The notes beneath the pieces are model-generated. The model saw only the letters and a list, made by a program, of their open reading frames with translations, was not told the origin of the DNA and searched no databases. Both the position numbers and the translations under genes were made by a program. 64,000 bases of DNA from Aporrectodea caliginosa (taxonomy: Eukaryota; Annelida; Clitellata; Crassiclitellata; Lumbricidae), in the NCBI GenBank assembly GCA_020284085.1, contig JACEVL010000831.1, positions 1,217,001 through 1,281,000 of the forward strand, given 5' to 3'. Every line of letters starts with the position of its first letter. Position 1 is the stretch's first letter. This document shows positions 46,840 through 59,149 of this stretch, one piece after another.

Positions 46840-48080
46840 TAAGATGTATGAAACTGATCATGGGGTAGACAAGCGATGGTAAGAGTAGAATTAACCCATG
46901 CAAATTTAGGATTATAGTCAAATAGCCCTATTTAATTTAAATGAAGTCAATTTGAGAAGCGACAGTTTCTTAAATACACAGACAATCAGGTCAGCATCAA
47001 CAGGCGTCATAGGGAAAACTCAGAAGGCACCATTATGCAAAGTTGCCCAGTTACAGTAAAATGTTGTGCAAGGTGTAACATAATTCATGGTCCTTTGCTT
47101 CAGTACAAGTCATTATGACAATGCACAATACCTGTTTTGTAGTAGGCGTTCTTCCCAAGTAGTTGTTAACTTTGGTGCTTTGATGGACTAAAATTGTGGG
47201 CCTATAATTAGCAACTGAAAGTTCGCTAAGGGGTCGTCCATTAATTATGTCAACAAATTTTAGGCAAGTTTTGACCCCCTCCCCCTTGTCAACAACTGTC
47301 AAACATTGACGGACCCCCTAAAAATTATGTCAACAATCCCAAACCCCCCCCCTACAAAAAAGAAACAAAATAGCTCAATACATGTAGAATCATTTTAAAA
47401 AATTTTTTACACTAAAAATGCAATGTCGAATTTCAAAATATATGAGTTTAGTTTATTACCAGCTTTTAGTAGTATTAAACATTAAGCACTTTATACTTTT
47501 TGGCATTTCTTAATGTTTTCGCTGCCATTTTGGAAGGGTCTGTGTTGATTTATTGGAGAAAAATTTGTTGACGTCAACTTGTCCCGAACCCCCCCTCCCC
47601 TTGTCAAAAACTGTCAAACTTTTCCAAACCCCTCCCCTATTTTGTTGACATAATTAATGGATGACCCCTAACACGTCTGTCAAAAGCGTATTGTGTGATT
47701 GTGATCATTTGGAATTTTATCACTTTCATTATTTTTACAGTAGAAAACGCAACAGTTAACCTAATGCATTTAAAAATAATAGGGTATGGCAAAAATAAAT
47801 TTTGCTATTTTTTAATTACAGTCTCAACCGATATTAAATAATTATGTAGCCTACTTGAGAATATTGGTTAACTGACATCTCGAATCAGTCACAAGCATAG
47901 AGTTCTGCTCAGTCCATTCCAAACATGCGTCATTACCTGATCCAAAGTAGATAATTTTGAAAGTGTAATTAGTTAGTAGACTGTATTTTAGCATCACTTG
48001 CACCACACTGTTACAGTATGTTTGAGCATCAGTTCCGACCGACTGTATCTATGAGAGTCAATTTTAAACCGTTGTAATTT
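46840..48080. other. Duplicated upstream spacer of copy D
   Basis: It matches 35230-36000 and 59590-60350 apart from the MITE at 47230. After about 48000 the match to the other units ends, so the kind-2 gene expected here is missing. Confidence 0.6.
47230..47668. mobile_element. PIF/Harbinger-like MITE, 439 bp
   Basis: Inverted ends GGGGTCGTCCATTAATTATG (one difference) are flanked by TAA on both sides. The copy upstream of C reads ACTCGCTAACACG at about 35567 with no element, proving insertion with a 3-bp TAA duplication. TWA duplications are typical of PIF/Harbinger. The interior repeats CTGTCAAA motifs and has no ORF. Confidence 0.85.
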
Positions 48081-48087
48081 AAGTGTA

Positions 48088-48915
48088 GGGGAAGGGCTTC
48101 TAATATGGGCCCCCTAAGAAACTTTTCCTATTTCATAGCACAGAAGCAATTAAACGTGTAGTTTATTTATTCCATGCATTACTTGGCATGAATTGTTGCC
48201 AAATATGAAGGAATTATTCCTTAATCTGTGCAAATAAATTTTTAACGAATTTTTTTCAAAATACGGAAAATGGCTCATATTACACGACCGGGTGTGTAAT
48301 ATGAGCCACCATTTTAAAGATGGAATTGCAATGTTTCCGTGCCGCAGACTAATATTAAAACAGTAAAAACCGATTTTCTGAGATTAAACTTACTAGGATA
48401 ACCATTAAGAAACAATTTGACCTATGCCTAATGTAAACAACACTGAGAACCGGTTACATGGAAAAAATAGCCATAACGGCCTATTTCTACTGTATCATTC
48501 CATAAAGATATGGCCCATATTACACATTCGATCACAGGACCGTATTACAAAAATGGTGTGCTTCGGGGAAATCTGCTATAGCGTGATCGACGAATGTATT
48601 ATAGATCAACAAAGTTGTGTGTTTATATAATAAAGAAATTGTCTATCTTCTGAAACATCAGGGCATACCATAGATGAAATCCTAAACTATTTAACACTTG
48701 TTGAAGTTCAATAAGTCTTATAAGCAACATGTACCAAAACATAAACGTTGATGTTTTTCGGGCAGAAGTTATTAATAACGGCACACATCCCGAACAGGAA
48801 GTTGAAATCAGTATACGGATGGTTTCCCAATGTAAGAGCTCTCCGCAGACATGATAGGTGGGAAATACAGTCGAGGCCCATATTACACAGTGGCCCATAT
48901 TACAAGCCTTTCCCC
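48088..48915. mobile_element. Pogo-like non-coding element with subterminal motif array
   Basis: Ends GGGGAAGGGCTTCTAATATG and, inverted, GGGGAAAGGCTTGTAATATG are bordered by TA. The motif GGCCCATATTACA or its complement recurs near 48104, 48272, 48295, 48512, 48876 and 48893, partly as a palindrome around 48290. Same architecture as 33850-35190 but a different motif and no transposase. Confidence 0.8.
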
Positions 48916-48934
48916 TATGTATGTAATATGTATG

Positions 48935-49170
48935 TATGCATCTATGTATGAGCACTTGTTATAGCGCCCCTTCAAGATTTCTATTCAGAGGTGCTCCCGA
49001 CTACAGCGCGGACACTGAATCGGAGTTTCACGCCGAAGCGCATGAGCAATTGCGAGTGAAGAACTTGCCCAAGGTCCCTACGTGGCAGCTAGAGGTGGAT
49101 TCGAACCCACAACCCTCCGGCTGCAAGGCACCAAACATACCCCTACACAACCACGCCCCACCCCACAGGT
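48935..49170 (-). mobile_element. tRNA-derived SINE, minus orientation
   Basis: Reverse complement of the 42702-42945 family. B-box GGATTCGAACCC is visible in plus reading at 49096. It abuts the pogo-like element at 48915. Confidence 0.8.
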
Positions 49171-49199
49171 GACCTAGACGGACACGGACACGGACGTAC

Positions 49200-50730
49200 T
49201 CGTACTAGTACAAGGCAGTGGAAACAGACAAACCAGTGAAAAGGCGCACCTTGCGCTTTAGAAGCTATAACAGCCGATTCCAACCCTAGAAACTCTTGAA
49301 ATAACGAATTCAAACACTAGCGTGCAGGACCCTATAGCGCCTTTTTGAAACAGTCTACGGGGAACAGGTGGAGACGAAATCTCAAAAGAAATTTCTGCCA
49401 TGGCAGGTATTTGAACCCCCCGACCTCTCGAGACAGTCTAGCACGCTAACGACTACACTATCAATCATCCTTGAATCATGGATTCAATGCTTTGGATACC
49501 GATGCTTCAGAAATTATTAAATCGGACTACATAAGACTATTTTTAATGCGTAATAAGTAATCAAACCTATTAAAGTTTAATCAAGTTTATTAAAAACTTC
49601 TATTGCTCCGACAGTAAAAGCGACAGTGAAAAAAATCTTGGACAATGAAGAGTAATCTAACGCAATATTTTGTATTGAATCATAGGCCTATGGCTCCGCT
49701 TTTTAGAAGTGACACTAAGTAAACATTTAACTCATTTATAAATTATAATTGCATCATAAATGTAATGTATCATAGGTAACAAGCATTAAACCATAGACTG
49801 TTTAAATCTAGGTTAAATAAAACAGAATTATATATTATTATTTAAAATGTTTAATAATTGCTAAGGTGTTTACAATGAATTAGTGACATTAGTATTGCTT
49901 TCGTTGTTTTAATCATCGATACGATGGTAAAAAATTTCATACGACTTTAGTAAAATGGTTCAATGATTCTATGATTCTGCTTACACAACAGAAAATCACA
50001 AATTTAAAGCTTAAATCACAAATTTAAATCTTAAATCACAAACATGAGCTTAAACTTCTTAAGGCTTCTTTAACTGCTTTAGATACATAAGTGTATTAAA
50101 ATAATTGCAGAACAACAGTCATTTCAGCAACTCCTGCAAAGTTTCATTTTCTGTTGATACCTGAGCTTCGAATGGCCACACTGATTACTGACTTTGCTTA
50201 CATGACAACAGTGTTTTAACTCACACGCTGAACGAATGAATGATTTTTAGCAAATGGTGGCTATACACATACACGTATGCATACCTGAGAGCGCCTCTGA
50301 ATAGTAACTGTGAGAAAGGCGCTATATAAATCTATGGATAGGATACGATATCTAAACATGCTGATTCATGTCTGTCCAACAGTCTAATCGGAACTTAGTC
50401 CTTAATCAAGCTCTGTTGATACGCAGTTGGGACAATGCACATCTTCATCGTCAAATTTCAAAGTATTATCTTTCTCTCTGTTCTAAAATAAGGAAAGAAC
50501 TAATAATTAAAGAGTCGTGTTAAATAATGGAACGTCTAACTATTCATTAACAACAGACTTTGTATATATAGGTGGCCCTAACCATCGGGACCCTGGTCCC
50601 TTTTGGGTCCCCTTTTGTGACCACTAGATCTGTGTTCTTTGTTCAGCGAAATGTTACTTTGTCAATGTTCGGAGCAATAAATTGATGGTTTCGGTAATGG
50701 TTATTAAGAGTTGAGGTTAATTACAAGCAG
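49200..50730. other. Intergenic spacer 3' of copy E
   Basis: 49490-49810 is shared with 25850-26180 and 50360-50545 is the type-II 3' flank. A SINE 3' end lies near 50282-50345. 50555-50690 ('gtggccctaaccatcgggac') appears to be a small insertion absent from the other copies. No gene seen. Confidence 0.5.
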
Positions 50731-50740
50731 CCAGGATTGA

Positions 50741-53700
50741 CTACTGGATGATACAGAAGCGTCTAGTGTTACTCCTGTTCGTCGGGCTACTGGTTGCAGT
50801 GGATGTGGAAGAGGGAACCTTCTGTGCTTCCGGCGTTTTGTTTGGTTGTACAGTATTATTGTCCGTTTGCAGTTGAGTAACTCCGCCATCAATGACACTC
50901 TTGTCATGAGCGCCACCACTTCCAAGGTTAGACCGGTCTTCTGTATCATCACGTATCAAAGTATTGTCAACTGCTGTATTATCTTCGTTGATAGTATTTT
51001 CCCTGGCACTTATTGTCATGCTGGATACAACATCATCGTTTGTGTTCACTGTGACGTCATCCGGTTTACTGCTGATGTCATCGTTTGTTTCAACTGTGAT
51101 GTCATCACTTGAAACAGCGTTGCAATCATGACCGTGATCATCCACTTCATCTATTGCTGGAGCTATTGCGTCATCTTGAGATGCCGAATAATATAAATTG
51201 GAATGTATATCGATAGAATCTTCATCTCTTTGCAAATCCGAATCATCTTCTGAATACAGCTGTTCTTCAGTGTTGCCAGAGGAGGCAGTGTATTTTGTAT
51301 CAGGCGTCTGACGGGGTGCCACGTCACACGGTTCAAACACATCTGTCTCGCATGGAAATTTGCTCAAACAAATGAAACAAAACTCGTAGCCGCAGTAGCT
51401 GCAAGTCATGTGTTTGCATCCATCGTCATGATGTATTACAAACGAGCAATTTGGACAAGCACGTTTGGATGGAACTTCAACACCGTTCAGTTCTTTCGTC
51501 TCACAGCTTGCCAGAATTTCAAGCAGCCCTTTGTTTGATCCACAGTCGGGATTGCCACATGTCTCATTTCCAAGGGTCTTCCACTCTCCAAGGCAAGTCC
51601 AGCAGAACTCGAATCTGTTACCAGAGCGTGAAGTGCAGTTCTCGCAAACGACGCGTTTGTCTTCAATACGATGTGGCTTAGAGAATGTGCCGCACCTAGG
51701 GCATGTGTTCATTTCGCTTTGGTGGTTTCTGAAATAGTTTAGATGAGCTCTCTGTTCAAACTCTGTGATTTCGTTAGGCGTGAGGCAGGCGGCAGGTCTT
51801 AGATGCGCAAACTTCCATTTGTTGCTACATTTAGGACATCGAATCTCATCCTTTCCTTTCTCTAATTCGCTGTGGCAGTATAATGCAAGTGACACAGGAG
51901 CTGCAAAAACAAAATCAATAAAAACTACTTAAGGCATCATTCCATTCTCTAGCTCGAATTTCTTAAAAGTTATAGCTGAACATAAATTTTATACCATCAT
52001 AAAGCTCAACACAAAACAAACTCTATAGCAAAGCAAAATTTGAGGCGTTTTATTAAATCAGTTATTCACATCGGAAATGTTGAGTGGAACGATAGATTTA
52101 TTATCGACTGCCACTGTATTCGTCAAATTCTGTCGATATTTTCATACGACCCAAAAAGATCAATTCATTCATTCCGAGAGTTTATATAACGCCTTTTCAA
52201 GAAGCCTACTAGAGGCGCTCCCAACCCACCCACAGCTAAAAAAAAGGGTGATTTGAGGGACTCATAAAAAGCAGGCGAGTTTAAACGCGGCGTAAATCGC
52301 AAGTCTATTGGGAGGCCATTCAAGATGGAGGGACCCACAATCGAAAAGGCTCGATGCCGTCTAATCGAAATATGAGTTCGCGGGACCAAAAGCTCCCCCT
52401 TGCCGAAGAGCGAAGAGTTCGACGGGCTGCGAGGTCAGAGACAGGTCGACAAAGATCAGACATGTAGAATGGAGCGCAGCCAAGAGGGCATCGCCAGAGA
52501 AGTGCAGCAACTCGGTAGAAGATGCGCTGTGAAACAGGAAGCCAGTGAAGGATACATGTAGGCTATCACGCATATAGGCAGGGACAGAAGCATAATTATT
52601 TAGGAAGGCGGCCGATGAGGCAATTGAGAGAGGTGATCGGGCCTTTCGGATCGCTGGCCACAGAGCATGCATTCGGAGGAAGAGAATGATCACTCTTTCT
52701 AAAACAATTGAAACTCTATAAGTAATTTAATTCTTGGCACTTGCCATGACTGCATAGCACCTTATAAATAGCTCACTACTTGCGATGCTGCAGAAATTGT
52801 CTTTTTTACATTATTGTCTTTTTTACAATTGCGAACAATTAATGTTCATGCGATTCGTTAAAAGGAGTTCATTTTAGGCATGTTCGTTGTTTTTACAGTG
52901 AAAGTTTGATTTGATAATACATAAAAATATGTATTGTGCGATGTTCATTGTTTTAACAGTGACAGTTTGATTTGACAATACCCCGGTACATAAAAAATGG
53001 GTAATAATTTTAAACCTGCATCATTAACCCTCAGAGGCTAACCTGGGGTGAATTTTTCACCCCACTGTCAGTATTTGCGCTGAATTTTTTTACAGCTTTG
53101 GAGTTATGCCGTGCGCCTTTGTGTATCTGTTCATAGATGACTTTTGCTTAATTCCATATATTTTGTCTTACTTATTTTGGATGAATGGTCACGTGACTGA
53201 CGTCATACCGTGGCCATTTTAATTGGTAATTTGTGTGAAAGATGTCTCGACGGTTATCTGCTGCTAAAGCGTTACTTGTGTGTAGATGACTGTAGACTCG
53301 ATGATTGTGCTGATAGTTGACTTTAGTTAGGTTTCCTAGTTTTGCAGTATTATGTTGAACTTGGTACAATTACCATTGTTGATCGAACATGGTTTAAATT
53401 TATATCACATGCCTCAAATAGTGAGGGGTGAAAAATTCACCCCAGGTTATCCAATGTGTGATTTTTTTATAGGTTAGCCTCTGAGGGTTAACGATTAATG
53501 CGTTCGACGTTAACTCTACTCCTGAGTTACTTAGGGTAACGTTTTGTGCCAGATTGAAATATAAACAGGTAAGTTGCATGCGCTTTTTACCGGTAGCATG
53601 TCCGCATCGCATGATAACTCCAGGACCATCATACTCAAGGCAGAAAACATCAGGATGCTCATCACTTATCGTCGTTAGTGTAATACCATCAGCCGGCTTC

Positions 53701-56700
53701 AGATGTCTCGGTTCTGCCTCAACTTCTTTCGCATTAGGCCAGACTCCTCCAGGTAGACGAGCAACAAGGGCCAGGGTACTTCGGTCAGTTATGTCGTAGT
53801 TCGATAATCGTTCTTCCTGACTTTCGACCAGAGAACTGCGTATGCTTCCTACAAACAATTTTCTGCAAAACTTCTTTACAAGCTTACCTCTTGTTTTCTC
53901 AAACACAGTTTTCATTCTAGTGCATGTTTCTCTTATCATTAATTTATAAGACTCCTTTGGTGCAAATGTCAAATACGCGAGGCATCAACCGATGGCACAC
54001 CAAAAATCAGGCCGTAATAGTGTAATGATCTATGAAATAATCATTACTAGAGGCTATTTTTAGAATTACTTGTGCCCGCCCCCTGAGACCTCTAGCGGTA
54101 GGAAAGTGGCGAGCCGATGAAACGATGGTGTCGTGCTTGGCCTCGGTAGTTTCGCCGTTGATTGCATTATTATTGGAATTTTCCTTCAGCCGCTGATCAC
54201 GCGCTAGGCACGCTCTGATACAGCAGCAGAACCACTGACTCATCCCCTACGTCATCGGTTTTCTGTCTTATTTCGTGTCCATGTAAGGTTAGCATTTGGA
54301 GCAGGACTGCTGATTGGTTGAAGTGTCTGATTAGAGACCCTGCCACTAGTAAAATTTGTCACTTGCTGCCGAGACGTCCTAGGGGTTAGATCCCGTAACG
54401 ATGGATTACTATGGAGTCGTCGCCAAGTCGTCCGAGAGATCATTTCTTTTTGAGTCCCTGGTTTCGAAGTAGATTAGAAAAGGAATTGAGAAACACTTGC
54501 GTTAGTCTCTTCCTAAGAACTAAATAGTGCGCTATAGAAGTTTAAAGTAGAAACGAGTACGATTGGAATAATATTGTCGATTGTCTGAATTGCGAGGAAA
54601 TGTGAACTCGTAACGGGATTTTATCGTATTCGCTGGATTACTCTCTTACGTCGTCTCCACTTATTCGCTGGATTATCTTCCGTCTTCGTAAACCATAATT
54701 GCACTTGGATTATTAATCATGTCCTTTGTTCCAAAGATGGGTAAATAATCATCTTTTTCTTTAATTTGATTGTAATTGCAAGTCACTGCCAGTAGAAACT
54801 GCGTAGGATAAACTTAATTATTATGGAATTGAACTGAATTGTTTTACTTGAATTGTAGTTTATAATTGAGACTGTTCGTTGCATAATCTTTAATAATAAT
54901 TTCTAACTATGTCTCGTGAATCTGTACATTCACTGGAGGAAGGTGAGCAAGGTGATATCAGACCTCTTTCACCAGAGTTGCTTCGAGCCTCTATTCTTGA
55001 ACGCATGTTGGAAAGTATGAAAAAGGTGTCGGCTGGACAAACTAAATTAGACAAACGACTAACTGACGTGACCGACGGACAGTCTGACATAAGACAAAGA
55101 CTAGGAGACCTGTTCGAAGGGCAGTCTGAATTGTCTAGAAACCAGTCTGAATTGTCTAGATCCCACTTTGAATTGTCTAGAATCCAATCTGAAATATCTA
55201 AAGCTCAATCTGAATTGGCTGGAGACCAGAGAAGTCTGTTGGATAGAATAGAATTCCTAGAAGCAAATAGACAAGTAAGTAAGGAAGTGAGTACCACTAC
55301 GAACCCTGACTTTTCGGCACCTCAACCGAAAGTTGCCGAACTCCCTTCCGCCGCAGCCTTACCCTTGGAAACCTTCGTCAAGAAACCCATAATAGCCGAA
55401 TCGGATGGATTTGAACCCGAAACCCTAGGCCCACGCAGGAGCACTAGATTAAAGGACCGCCCACAGCCTGATTACCGTTTCCCTGTGAAACCTGGATTTA
55501 GAAAGGAAACTGGTGCCAGACCTAAAGACTACTCTACATTATCGAACATCAGCAGAGCTCAAATCTCACTTCAAAACGTTACCACTCCTTTACATAAACC
55601 GCCTGTAGTAGCGCACAGTCGGGGAGGAGATGGCGGACATCACAATAAGGGCTATAACTCACCAAAACCTCACCTCTTGATATCTCTCCACAGGTCTTCC
55701 ACTCAAAACTGAAAACACTGCTTTTTCACAAATCCTATACCGATTCCTCCTTCCCCTCACCTCCCTCACCATTTCAACTCTAAACATCATCCACCTTAGC
55801 CGTCTGACTGTCTGCCTGCCTGACTCTCTGGATCTTGACCCCCTGCCTATCGATTCTGTTTTGATTAAGCTGGTTCCCGCGACTTCGCTTTTGTGGGCGC
55901 TCTAGAAATCTCGAGTTTACGATTACGATTATAGCAAGATGACCAATCCAATAAGACACATTGGATATAGCTTCTGAGGGCAACGTTCACTTGTCCTCAA
56001 GAATGCACAAAAGTTCGCGACTCTTTGAAGTCACAACAAGCCACTTTAATTGAAAGTGCATCAACACCATAAGATCACAATAACAACAGTCAGTGCAAAC
56101 TCAAAAACTTCCAGCAAATGATGCAAAAAGGTTCATCTGGTCCAGCTGAAGTCCATTGTTGTCATCGTACTTAAAGAAACGGTTACATTACATTACACGC
56201 TGCTGAGCGTCAGTGACTCAGATTCAATTTCCGCTGTCAGTGTCACAGATTCCCGTTTCCTTCAGCTCATCTTCCGATGCAAAGATTTTAGCAGACATCT
56301 ATAATACTAGTTCATCCCGTTCGTCTGAATCAACCGCTGGGATCTCTATTCATTTGCATCATTTACCGCGTACAATTCAAGACTGTGGCATGAATTCAAG
56401 ATTAATCTTGTTGATTGTTAGGATCTAGTCTTTCTTCACCATTTGCAGTGGATCCACTGCATCCTGCTACATCACATGGTTCAAATACGCCTGTTCCGCT
56501 CGAAAATGTTCTCAAACAGATTAAACAAACCTGATCGTTGCAGTATCTCCAATTCATTAGGCCTATGCTTGCGTCCTCTGAAGTGGTGTATTATAAGTGA
56601 ACAATATGGTAAGCGCGTTGGGATGGAATTTCAATGCCGTTCAGTTTTTTGGTCTCACAGTTTCCAGAATTCCAAGTAATCCTTTATTTGATCCACAGTT

Positions 56701-59105
56701 ACGATTGCCACGTGTCTCATTTTCCCAAGTCTTCCATTCGCCAAAGCAAATCCAGCAGAACTCGAATGTCAGCCGTTAGTATCACATATTTAACGGCGCC
56801 ACGCGGTTGTTTCGGACGCATTTATCTTGGGTGGTTGTCATACAAGCATGCAGGACGATCAGCAGTAAAAGTCGTTTATTATAGGAACATTGGAGGGAAA
56901 TCAATCGTCTGCATCACTCTCAGATTCATGCGGCCCTTAAATGCATTTCACGGACTCAATAATTATTGGTTCCTGTCTGCATTGAACTGTCAAGTCACAA
57001 AGTGACGGTTATTGGAGCTAGGACTAGGACTAAGACTGACACACCCTTTGTGCATCATAGACAATGTCTTTGTGTTTTCATAGACAATGTCTTTGTGTTT
57101 TCAATTGTATATTCCAATTACCTTTGCTCGTTTATCCCTGTTCCTGCCCTTTGAATTCTTGCCCCTCTCCCTGCGTCCGCCCGTCCGTTAGCCCCCTCCT
57201 CTCTGCCTCTGTCTCTCTCTCTCTGTCTCTCTCTCGCCACCCACACGATTCGTCCACTGCGTGCACCAAAACTCCCAAACGCCACCACATAACCCCTGTT
57301 CTGAAATCACTTCATTGGCTTAAAGTCCCTCAGCGCATCCATTACAAAATAGTATCTCTTACTTACAATGCCCTTCAAAGGTCTAGACCCTCTTGCATTC
57401 GTCAGATATTCACCATCCAACCGCCTGGGTCTACTCCCTCGTCATCATACCTTTCTCTATCCCGAACTTCAGTCTCATCCTCTCTCAAATTCTGCAACCG
57501 CTCCTTAGTCTATGCTGCACCAGCTCTTTGGAACGGACTCCCAAAAGACCTCCGCCAGTTTGCTCATCCTCCTATCTCGACTCTTAACTCAACTTCCCCT
57601 CCGCTTGCACTCTCCTCTTCTGCTTTCCACTCACGACTGAAAACCGAATTCTTCAAGATATCCTATCCTGATTCTACTCCTGCGCCACCACACGACCACC
57701 ATCATCACCGATTGCCACCGTAGCACCATGCTGTCTCCTCGGTTTGACCTCCCCAGATTTTGACCTGGCACCGAAACGAACAGAGGAGTTTGGCTATTGC
57801 GGACTTGATTTGATATAGCGCCGGTGAATAAGCTGGTCTACCTGACGTGGCTTTTGTGGGCGCTGAGAAATTTTCGAAGATTTACATTGCATTACTTTCT
57901 GCACCACGCAAATTCGGATTGGCTGCATTTCAGAATGAGATGCAATGTCTTATGCCTCTTGCATCAAATAATGATCTAATAATAGCTTTTCTGAACTGAT
58001 TCACTGGTGTTTATTTCTCTCTCTTACCACTGATAGAGAAAAGCTGGAAGTCATCGGTCTGTGGAGCCTTCGGGTGCTGTCGGAGTTTCTCGAACAATTC
58101 TGCTGTGCAGCAGTTCTAACGAAAGCAAAGAAACAGTTGCAGGCACGAACGTATTCGAAGCAATATTTTCTGTACAGTCTGAATATAAGAATTACACTTG
58201 AGCCTCTATACACGTACGTACTAGGCTGTACTTTCAGATAATCTACAGCGCAAGACGTTTATTGTTAGAATGCTGTACTCATGTTGACAGTTGATTGTTA
58301 TTAAGACGTATGAACACCAGAATGCGGATATGCATTTGATTTAATAAAGAATAATAATACTTACTTGCTTACTTACTCTCTTACCCTAGTAACAAAACCA
58401 TATTTTCGAAGTGTTAGTTCATAAATGACCAAGGCACCAATCTTAATGACACAGGTGCATGTAATTTTAAGCTTCGAAACGATTTCGCTTTCAATTTTGA
58501 ACGACACAATTTTTCACCTGGTCTCCATAGTCAATAGGCCTACTATTTGACACGACAAAACCAAATCTAACTCGATCACACCGGATTTTTAAAGAGGCTA
58601 ACTTTATGCGGTTCTCTTATTTAGACCTGGACAGATGTTTCTATAACTCTACTATCGTACTGCATAAAGCATCAATCTTTTATCGCTTCTACGCAAAATC
58701 GTATTCCAAAAACACAATCAGTCGGACAATGCCATGCATTTATGATCTGTGAGACCTGCCTTTTTTTATTATTAAGATCAGGTATCTCATCCGATGTTGA
58801 AGACCTAATTTCTACCCAACTCTGATCCTCATCACCGTAGGACCATGCTATTTCCTTGGCTTGACCTCTCCGGATTCTGGGCCGGAACGGACCAAACAAA
58901 CAGGCTATTGCGAACTTGATTTGATATGGCGCCGGTGACGCGGCCTTTGTGTGGCGCTGGGAAATTTCGAAGATTTACATTTGCATTTGAAACAGTATGG
59001 GCCTACCTTCGATACGGTAAGTATGAGAGTCGATGTTTTCTCCACGTCGTAGAGTACGCTGATTTGCCACATGTCTGTAGCCGCGGTTGCTTTCTCCTCG
59101 CTCAT
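50741..59105 (-). CDS. Copy E: full-length Ubl-RBR protein, 534 aa, intact core and tail
   Basis: Exons: 59007-59105, 58028-58115, 53591-53848, 50741-51900. All GT-AG, 1605 nt, no frameshift. The ubiquitin-like part starts MSEEKATAATDMWQISVLYD and ends VARLPGG (96-97). RING1 is MRCGHAT, YCHSELEKGK, CPKCSNKW. IBR is CPRC, VVCENC, FCWTCLGEW, CGNPDCG. Rcat is ACPNC, DGCKHMTC with catalytic Cys at 310, then YEFCFICL. The type-II tail (about 345-534) is rich in Asp, Asn, Ser and Thr and ends RFCIIQ. It should act as a cytosolic RBR ubiquitin ligase by family knowledge; substrate unknown. It is the best candidate for a working kind-1 gene here. Introns hold a LINE tail, a piggyBac-like MITE, a 1.9-kb composite insertion and a decayed RBR exon. 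Unit partner: kind-2 gene at 60.7-62.6 kb. Confidence 0.82.
52166..52620 (-). mobile_element. LINE 3' fragment with CATT tail, copy E intron 3
   Basis: It is bordered by CAATT (52161-52165, 52621-52625). The uninterrupted intron in copies C and D reads GATCAATTAAGA. Minus-strand residues RRHRAFSIVGPSILNGLPID and FYESLKSPFF match the C-terminal end of LINE ORF2. A short CATT tail is at the 3' (left) end. A related fragment is at 4818-4975. Confidence 0.75.
53028..53487. mobile_element. piggyBac-like MITE, 460 bp, copy E intron 3
   Basis: Inverted ends CCCTCAGAGGCTAACCT are flanked by TTAA (53024-53027, 53488-53491), the diagnostic piggyBac target. Subterminal palindromes GGGGTGAATTTTTCACCCC lie near both ends. 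Copies A and D have uninterrupted sequence (AACGATTAAT) here. No transposase. Confidence 0.85.
54909..55712 (+). CDS. Gag-like coiled-coil ORF, 267 aa
   Basis: The frame starts MSRESVHSLEEGEQGDIRPL. Heptad-like repeats follow at about residues 40-115 (SELSRNQSELSRSHFELS), then a Pro-rich and basic C-terminus (GPRRSTRLKDRPQPDYRFPV). No zinc knuckle or protease is seen. An acidic N-terminus, coiled coil and basic tail are common in retrotransposon Gag proteins. The last 13 or so codons read into LINE sequence. I cannot assign a family. Confidence 0.45.
   Translation: MSRESVHSLEEGEQGDIRPLSPELLRASILERMLESMKKVSAGQTKLDKRLTDVTDGQSDIRQRLGDLFEGQSELSRNQSELSRSHFELSRIQSEISKAQSELAGDQRSLLDRIEFLEANRQVSKEVSTTTNPDFSAPQPKVAELPSAAALPLETFVKKPIIAESDGFEPETLGPRRSTRLKDRPQPDYRFPVKPGFRKETGARPKDYSTLSNISRAQISLQNVTTPLHKPPVVAHSRGGDGGHHNKGYNSPKPHLLISLHRSSTQN
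55670..55910 (+). mobile_element. LINE ORF2 3' end fused to the gag-like segment
   Basis: Residues FHSKLKTLLFHKSYTDSSFP match FHSRLKTEFFKISYPDSTPA of the LINE at 57280-57723, so both derive from one family. Only the last 30 codons and 3' UTR remain. Confidence 0.6.
56215..56790 (-). pseudogene. Decayed type-I RBR exon inside copy E intron 2
   Basis: Minus-strand fragments include CLRTFSSGTGVFEPCDVA, ETKKLNGIEIPS and traces of an acidic tail, broken by stops and shifts. It is colinear with the relics in copies A and C. Confidence 0.7.
57280..57723 (+). pseudogene. L2/CR1-like LINE ORF2 C-terminus
   Basis: The frame reads HHITPVLKSLHWLKVPQRIH, YKIVSLTYNALQ, LVYAAPALWNGLPKDLRQF and FHSRLKTEFFKISYP. 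This is the typical C-terminal segment of L2/CR1-type LINEs. It is 5'-truncated, in intron 2 of copy E, followed by 3' UTR to about 57860. Confidence 0.85.
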
Positions 59106-59149
59106 TTTGAGGCAAATTCTGTGAAAATAAGAGTTTGATAAAGCTGGCT

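Larger units (their letters stand above)
54018..55930 (+). mobile_element. Composite retroelement insertion in copy E intron 2
   Basis: Copies A, C and D have continuous intron sequence between the points matching 54015 and 55935, so about 1.9 kb was inserted in E. It contains a leader-like region, a gag-like ORF (54909) and the 3' end of a LINE (55670-55910). No LTR pair was identified. The left start GTGTAATGATC could be an LTR edge. Confidence 0.55.

Noticed and set aside
52361..52693. 110-residue ORF on the minus strand
   Set aside because: It lies in the LINE fragment and partly out of frame with its recognisable C-terminus; not a separate gene.
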